This document shows positions 5,117 through 8,894 of a stretch of DNA of 8,894 bases, piece after piece. This stretch comes from UBA1381 sp964399965 (lineage in GTDB: Bacteria; Bacillota; Clostridia; UBA1381), in NCBI GenBank assembly GCA_964399965.1, contig CAYNRX010000056.1, positions 1 to 8,894 on the forward strand, written 5' to 3'. Each line of letters begins with the position of its first letter. Position 1 is the stretch's first letter. Position numbers and translations under genes: made by a program. The notes below the pieces were generated by a model that saw only the letters and a list, made by a program, of their open reading frames with translations, ran no database searches and had not been told where the DNA came from.

Positions 5117-6373
5117 ATGGGCATATTCAGCGGCTTATTCAGGTCACGAGACAAGCCGAAAAACGCGACAGCGGGGAGCGCGTATCGGTTCTATTTCGGC
5201 GGCAGCACGAGCGGCAAGCGTGTGAACGAGCGCACGGCAATGCAGATGACGGCGGTGTACGCGTGTGTACGCATATTGTCAGAAGCGATAGCGGGGTTAC
5301 CGCTGCACCTGTACAGATATACCGATACAGGCGGTAAGGAAAAAGCTGTGGATCATCCGCTGTATTTCCTGCTCCATGATGAGCCTAATCCGGAGATGAG
5401 TTCGTTCATATTCCGTGAAACTCTTATGACGCATCTTCTGCTGTGGGGCAATGCGTACGCTCAGATAATCCGCAGCGGCAAGGGTGAGATACTTGCACTG
5501 TACCCGCTTATGCCGGACAGAATGACTGTCGACCGTGGCGAGCGGGGACAGATAATATATAAATATACAGCGTCAAACGATGAGCATCCGTCAGCGGGTA
5601 ATGGCGAGGTGATATTGAGCGCCGCCGATGTGTTCCATATCCCGGGCTTGGGGTTTGACGGACTTGTGGGCTACTCGCCTATCGCAATGGCTAAGAACGC
5701 TATAGGCATGTCGATAGCCTGTGAGGAGTTTGGCGCGAGATTCTTTCAGAACGGCGCGACTCCCGGCGGGATAATAGAGCATCCGGGAAAGCTCACCGAC
5801 CCGGCGGCTGTGCGCGACAGCTGGAATCAGAGCTTTGGCGGCAGCGTCAACTCCGGCAAGGTGGCAGTTTTGGAGGAGGGCATGAAGTACACGCCCATCT
5901 CCATAGCTCCGAATGAGGCACAGTTCCTTGAGACAAGAAAATTTCAGATAGACGAGATAGCTCGAATTTTCAGAGTCCCGCCGCATATGGTCGGTGACCT
6001 TGAGAAGTCGAGCTTTTCTAATATTGAGCAGCAGTCATTGGAGTTCGTGAAATACACGCTTGCGCCGTGGATCGCGCGATGGGAGCAGTCGATAAGCAGG
6101 CTGCTGCTAAGCAAAGACGAAAAGCAAGTGTATTTTGCCAAGTTCAATGTTGACGGACTGCTGCGCGGCGACTATCATAGCCGCATGAACGGCTATGCAA
6201 CCGCAAGGCAGAACGGATGGATGTCCGCAAACGATATACGCGAGCTTGAAAATCTCGACAGGATACCCGCCGAGCAGGGCGGCGATCTGTATCTCATAAA
6301 TGGAAATATGACAAAGCTTGAGGACGCTGGCATTTTCGCGGCGGGAAAGGATGAAGGTGATAATGAAGAATAA
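5117..6373 (+). CDS. Phage portal protein, HK97 family
   Basis: This 418-residue protein matches the HK97/lambda-like portal family (Phage_portal). It has the VYACVRILSEAIAGLPLHLYR segment (about 47-67), HPLYFLLHDEPNP (80-92), LLWGNAYAQI (108-117), the VFHIPG strand (172-177), the QIDEIARIFRVPPHMVGD region (277-294) and a C-terminal WMSANDIRELENL-IPAEQGGD segment (368-390). It forms the dodecameric ring at one capsid vertex through which DNA enters and leaves. The ATG at 5117 is preferred because GGGAGTG (5104-5110) lies 6 bases before it; the GTG at 5108 and ATG at 5111 fall in or against that site. It begins 12 bases after terL and ends inside the protease gene (11-base overlap). Confidence 0.95.
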   Translation: MGIFSGLFRSRDKPKNATAGSAYRFYFGGSTSGKRVNERTAMQMTAVYACVRILSEAIAGLPLHLYRYTDTGGKEKAVDHPLYFLLHDEPNPEMSSFIFRETLMTHLLLWGNAYAQIIRSGKGEILALYPLMPDRMTVDRGERGQIIYKYTASNDEHPSAGNGEVILSAADVFHIPGLGFDGLVGYSPIAMAKNAIGMSIACEEFGARFFQNGATPGGIIEHPGKLTDPAAVRDSWNQSFGGSVNSGKVAVLEEGMKYTPISIAPNEAQFLETRKFQIDEIARIFRVPPHMVGDLEKSSFSNIEQQSLEFVKYTLAPWIARWEQSISRLLLSKDEKQVYFAKFNVDGLLRGDYHSRMNGYATARQNGWMSANDIRELENLDRIPAEQGGDLYLINGNMTKLEDAGIFAAGKDEGDNEE

Positions 6374-7085
6374 ACGGTTTTGGGATTGGACGGACAGCTC
6401 TGACGCGGACAGGACGCTCACCATAAACGGCACTATAGCCGAGGAAAGCTGGTTTGACGATGATGTCACCCCGGAGCTGTTCAGAAACGAGCTTTGCGCG
6501 GGTGACGGCGATATAACCGTATGGATAAACAGCCCCGGCGGAGACTGCATAGCGGCGGCGCAGATATATAACATGCTCACCGAGTACAGCGGCAGGGTCA
6601 CAGTGAAGGTGGACGGGCTTGCGGCATCCGCGGCGTCCGTTATCGCCATGGCGGGGGATAAGGTTTTAGTGTCCCCGGTGTCTATGATAATGATACATAA
6701 CCCGGCGACCATAGCCATGGGCGATCATACTGATATGCAAAAGGCTATCGATATGCTTAACGAGGTCAAGGAATCGATAATGAACGCATACGCGGCAAAG
6801 ACGGGTCTCTCACGCGCAAAACTCTCACGGCTCATGGACGAGGAGACGTGGATGAATGCCAACAGAGCGGTGGAGCTTGGCTTTGCGGACGGCGTACTTG
6901 AACGTACGATACCGGAGTCTATAACGGAAAACAAGGCGGTGCAGTTTTCAAGACACAGCATAAACACAGCATTGATAAATAAACTGACCGCCAAATTTGG
7001 GGACACCAAAACAGAGCTGCAAGAGCAAGGGACTCCGGCAAAGGATATTATCGGCAGATTAGACTTGATAAAGAAATATATATGA
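6363..7085 (+). CDS. ClpP-type prohead maturation protease
   Basis: This 240-residue protein has a ClpP/crotonase-like serine protease domain. The oxyanion segment is INSPGGD (55-61). GLAASAASVIAMAG (85-98) carries the catalytic serine, Ser89 by alignment with ClpP. His112 sits in MIHNP, and the acidic cluster at 159-161 before TWMNANRAVELGFADG (162-177) should supply the third residue. Lying between portal and capsid, it should cleave the capsid protein's N-terminal scaffold region during prohead maturation. The tail after about residue 180 lacks family motifs. The ATG at 6363 is chosen because AAGGTGA (6354-6360) is directly upstream; earlier starts at 6318 and 6351 have no properly spaced site. 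It overlaps the portal end by 11 bases. Confidence 0.93.
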   Translation: MKNKRFWDWTDSSDADRTLTINGTIAEESWFDDDVTPELFRNELCAGDGDITVWINSPGGDCIAAAQIYNMLTEYSGRVTVKVDGLAASAASVIAMAGDKVLVSPVSMIMIHNPATIAMGDHTDMQKAIDMLNEVKESIMNAYAAKTGLSRAKLSRLMDEETWMNANRAVELGFADGVLERTIPESITENKAVQFSRHSINTALINKLTAKFGDTKTELQEQGTPAKDIIGRLDLIKKYI

Positions 7086-7096
7086 GGAGGAATACC

Positions 7097-8260
7097 ATGA
7101 CTGTAACAGAACTTATGGAAAAGCGCAGAAAGGTGTGGGAGGCCGCAAAAAGCTTTGTGGACACACATCAGAATGAGAACGGCATGCTCAGCGCAGAGGA
7201 TACAGAAACCTATGGTCGCATGGAAACTGAGATACAGGAGCTTACCGATGCGATAAACAGGCAATCGAAGATGGAGCGCCTTGATAAAGAGCTTTCAAGA
7301 CCAGTGAACAAGCCGATACGCGAACAGCCCGGCTTAGGCACAGCGGAGAAAAAGACGGGCAGAGCGTCCGCCGAGTACAAAGACGCGATGCTTACGGCGT
7401 TCAGAACGAATTTCAGACAGATAAGCAACGTGCTGCAGGAGGGCATCGACTCCAACGGCGGATACCTCGTTCCCGATGAGTACGACAGCAGACTGATCGA
7501 TACATTGAACGAGGAAAACATAATGCGCCGTCTTGGCACTACAATACGGACAAGCGGCGAACACAAGATAAACATAGCCGGTACAAAGCCCGCCGCAGCA
7601 TGGATCGATGAGGGTGAGGCGCTCACCTTCTCCGATGCGACATTCAGCCAGCTTTCGCTTGATGCTCACAAGCTGCACGTGGCGGTAAAGGTCACAGAAG
7701 AGCTGCTCTATGACAGCGCGTTCAACCTTGAAAACTACATTCTTACGCAGTTTGGACGCGCTCTTGCCAACGCCGAGGAGGATGCGTTCTTAAACGGTGA
7801 CGGCACGAACAAGCCGCTCGGCCTGTTTGCCGAAACCGGCGGCGGCACGGTGTCAAAGACGGTCGCGGCAGTCGGCGCGGATGACGTTATTGACCTCATA
7901 TATTCGCTCGGCAGACCGTACAGAAAGAGCGCGTCGTTTATCATGAACGATAAGACCATAGCGGGACTGCGTCTTTTAAAGGACAACAACGGTCAGTACC
8001 TGTGGCAGCCCTCGTATCAGGCAGGTGAGCCGGACAGACTGCTCGGCTACAATATACACACCTCGGCATACGCGCCGACTGATAAAATAGCATTCGGCGA
8101 TTACAGCTACTATAATATCGGCGATAGAGGAACACTCTCGTTTGCGGAACTTAGGGAGCTGTTCGCCGGAAACGGCATGGTCGGATTCGTGGCAAAGGAG
8201 CGAGTGGACGGAAAGCTGCTTTTACCCGAGACGGTGCGGATCGTTAAGATAAGCGGATGA
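7097..8260 (+). CDS. Phage major capsid protein, HK97 fold
   Basis: This 387-residue protein is a HK97-type capsid subunit (Phage_capsid). Residues 1 to about 70 are charged and heptad-like (LMEKRRKVWEAAKSF to LDKELSR) and fit the delta or scaffold region removed on maturation. After a flexible linker come the familiar NGGYLVPDEYDSRLIDTL (120-137), AAWIDEGEA (167-175), HKLHVAVKVTEELL (191-204), AFLNGDGTNKPLGL (230-243) and LLGYNIHTS (315-323). A cleavage point somewhere between about 80 and 115 is expected but cannot be placed exactly. The ATG at 7097 is chosen because AGGAGG (7085-7090) is 6 bases upstream; the ATG at 7082 lies before that site. There is no separate scaffold gene. Confidence 0.95.
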   Translation: MTVTELMEKRRKVWEAAKSFVDTHQNENGMLSAEDTETYGRMETEIQELTDAINRQSKMERLDKELSRPVNKPIREQPGLGTAEKKTGRASAEYKDAMLTAFRTNFRQISNVLQEGIDSNGGYLVPDEYDSRLIDTLNEENIMRRLGTTIRTSGEHKINIAGTKPAAAWIDEGEALTFSDATFSQLSLDAHKLHVAVKVTEELLYDSAFNLENYILTQFGRALANAEEDAFLNGDGTNKPLGLFAETGGGTVSKTVAAVGADDVIDLIYSLGRPYRKSASFIMNDKTIAGLRLLKDNNGQYLWQPSYQAGEPDRLLGYNIHTSAYAPTDKIAFGDYSYYNIGDRGTLSFAELRELFAGNGMVGFVAKERVDGKLLLPETVRIVKISG

Positions 8261-8275
8261 TGAACGGAGGATAAT

Positions 8276-8458
8276 ATGAAAATCAAGATAATAAAATCAT
8301 GCTTCGGCAACGGCTTTAACTATTCTGCCGGGGATACAGCAGAGGTTGCGGACAAGCTTGGCAAAGAACTCGTTAGCTTGGGGTTCGCAAACGAGATAAA
8401 GCAGTCAAAGCCGAAAAAAGAAACGAAACCTGTGGGTGGCGGCGATGCTGACGCTTGA
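8276..8458 (+). CDS. Small phage head-module protein of unknown function
   Basis: This 60-residue protein follows the capsid gene by 15 bases with a strong GGAGGAT site (8267-8272). The N-terminal 40 residues form a compact beta-rich pattern (MKIKIIKSCF, YSAGDTAEVADKLGKELVSLGFANEI). They resemble the short domain often found just after clostridial capsid genes. The tail is lysine-rich then glycine/aspartate-rich and probably disordered. A capsid accessory, decoration or stabilising role is possible from position alone. It overlaps the connector gene by 14 bases, so coupling is likely. I do not recognise a named family with confidence. Confidence 0.75.
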   Translation: MKIKIIKSCFGNGFNYSAGDTAEVADKLGKELVSLGFANEIKQSKPKKETKPVGGGDADA

Positions 8459-8708
8459 GGAGACAAAGCAGTACCTGCGTCTCGACTCTGACGCGGAGGA
8501 CGATTATCTTAGGATACTCATCCTTTTAGCCGCCGAGATGTGTGAAAACTATACGAGAAAGCCTATACCGGAGGAGCCGCCTGAAAGCTACAAGCAGGCA
8601 ATGCTAATCTGTATAGGCTATTTCTTTGAAAACCGTGACGGCGGTAAAGACGGTGTGCCGGAGGTGTTCTACACACTGCTCCTGCCGTACAGAAAGGCGG
8701 CATTTTGA
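8445..8708 (+). CDS. Head-tail connector protein, gp6-like
   Basis: This 87-residue, mostly helical protein matches the HK97 gp6-like connector family (Phage_connect_1). The opening MLTLEETKQYLRLDSDAEDDYL is diagnostic, followed by LILLAAEMCENYTRKP (25-40) and QAMLICIGYFFENRDG (51-66). Family members form a ring under the portal that links head to tail. The ATG at 8445 gives the standard family start; a GTG at 8436 would add three residues. Only a weak GGGTGG site lies upstream, so translation probably depends on coupling to the preceding gene. Its TGA overlaps the next ATG by one base. Confidence 0.9.
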   Translation: MLTLEETKQYLRLDSDAEDDYLRILILLAAEMCENYTRKPIPEEPPESYKQAMLICIGYFFENRDGGKDGVPEVFYTLLLPYRKAAF

Positions 8709-8894
8709 TGGATTTTTCTAAGCTGCAGCACAGGATAACATTTTTGAAATCGACAGGTCGCAAACTCAACTCTATGGGTGAGAACATGCCGGAGTATACA
8801 GAGTACATGACCGTGTGGGCGTATGTAGCGCCAAGGACAGGACGAGAGTATGACGAGGCGCAGAAACTGCGCGCGGAGACAACATATAATGTGC
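8708..8894 (+). CDS. Head closure / head-tail joining protein (SPP1 gp16-like), 3' end beyond window
   Basis: The frame opens at ATG 8708, sharing its A with the connector stop, and continues to the window edge (62 codons). MDFSKLQHRITFLKS, YTEYMTVWAYVAPRTGREYDEAQK and the following AETTY are the typical N-terminal half of the Phage_H_T_join family (HK97 gp7 or SPP1 gp16 type). These proteins close the head after packaging and form the docking surface for the tail. About 45-50 more residues would be expected beyond the window. Position directly after the gp6-like connector supports the call. Confidence 0.9.
   Translation, partial: MDFSKLQHRITFLKSTGRKLNSMGENMPEYTEYMTVWAYVAPRTGREYDEAQKLRAETTYNV

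Noticed and set aside
6107..6718. 203-codon open frame on the minus strand
   Set aside because: It is antisense to portal and protease genes with clear family motifs. It has no recognisable domain.

Overview
The window looks like the left end of the structural arm of a temperate siphovirus (or prophage) of a Clostridia-type Firmicute, probably a gut species. This host call is inference. It rests on strong AGGAGG-type ribosome binding sites, sigma-A-like promoters, heavy use of the ATA isoleucine codon, a TTG start, and resemblance of the small accessory proteins to families common in clostridial phages and elements. No tRNA, rRNA, CRISPR array, IS element, integrase or att site was seen. No gene-free gap exceeds 300 bases; the longest is 178 bases.

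Region 1 (1-690) is a divergent regulatory pair. A SLOG/DUF2493-type Rossmann protein runs leftward out of the window from a perfect-consensus promoter (TTGACA-N17-TATAAT). A 68-residue XRE-type helix-turn-helix regulator runs rightward and ends at an intrinsic terminator. The shared intergenic region carries four ATGTAT/ATACAT half-sites that could be operators.

Region 2 (about 700-2980) is an accessory cassette. It holds a DUF4314 protein, a COOH-NH2 amidoligase of the glutamine-synthetase fold, a gamma-glutamylcyclotransferase-fold protein and a small four-cysteine zinc-ribbon protein. Two near-copies of one promoter (TTGATA-N17-TAATAT, both inside GGTAATATGT) precede DUF4314 and the amidoligase. 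A run of four hairpins, the last three with no spacing, separates amidoligase from cyclotransferase. An intrinsic terminator closes the cassette. The ligase plus cyclotransferase pair suggests making and then resolving a glutamyl-type amide or isopeptide modification. Its substrate is unknown, and this is the most interesting part of the window.

Region 3 (3015-8894) is an HK97-type packaging and head module in canonical order: small terminase (P27 type), large terminase, portal, ClpP-type prohead protease, major capsid protein with an N-terminal scaffold-like region, a small unknown protein, a gp6-like head-tail connector, and the start of a head-closure protein. The genes are nearly end to end, often overlapping by a few bases, so they are probably one late operon. 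No promoter is visible between the terminator at 2955-2980 and the small terminase, so late expression may need read-through, antitermination or a phage-specific promoter.
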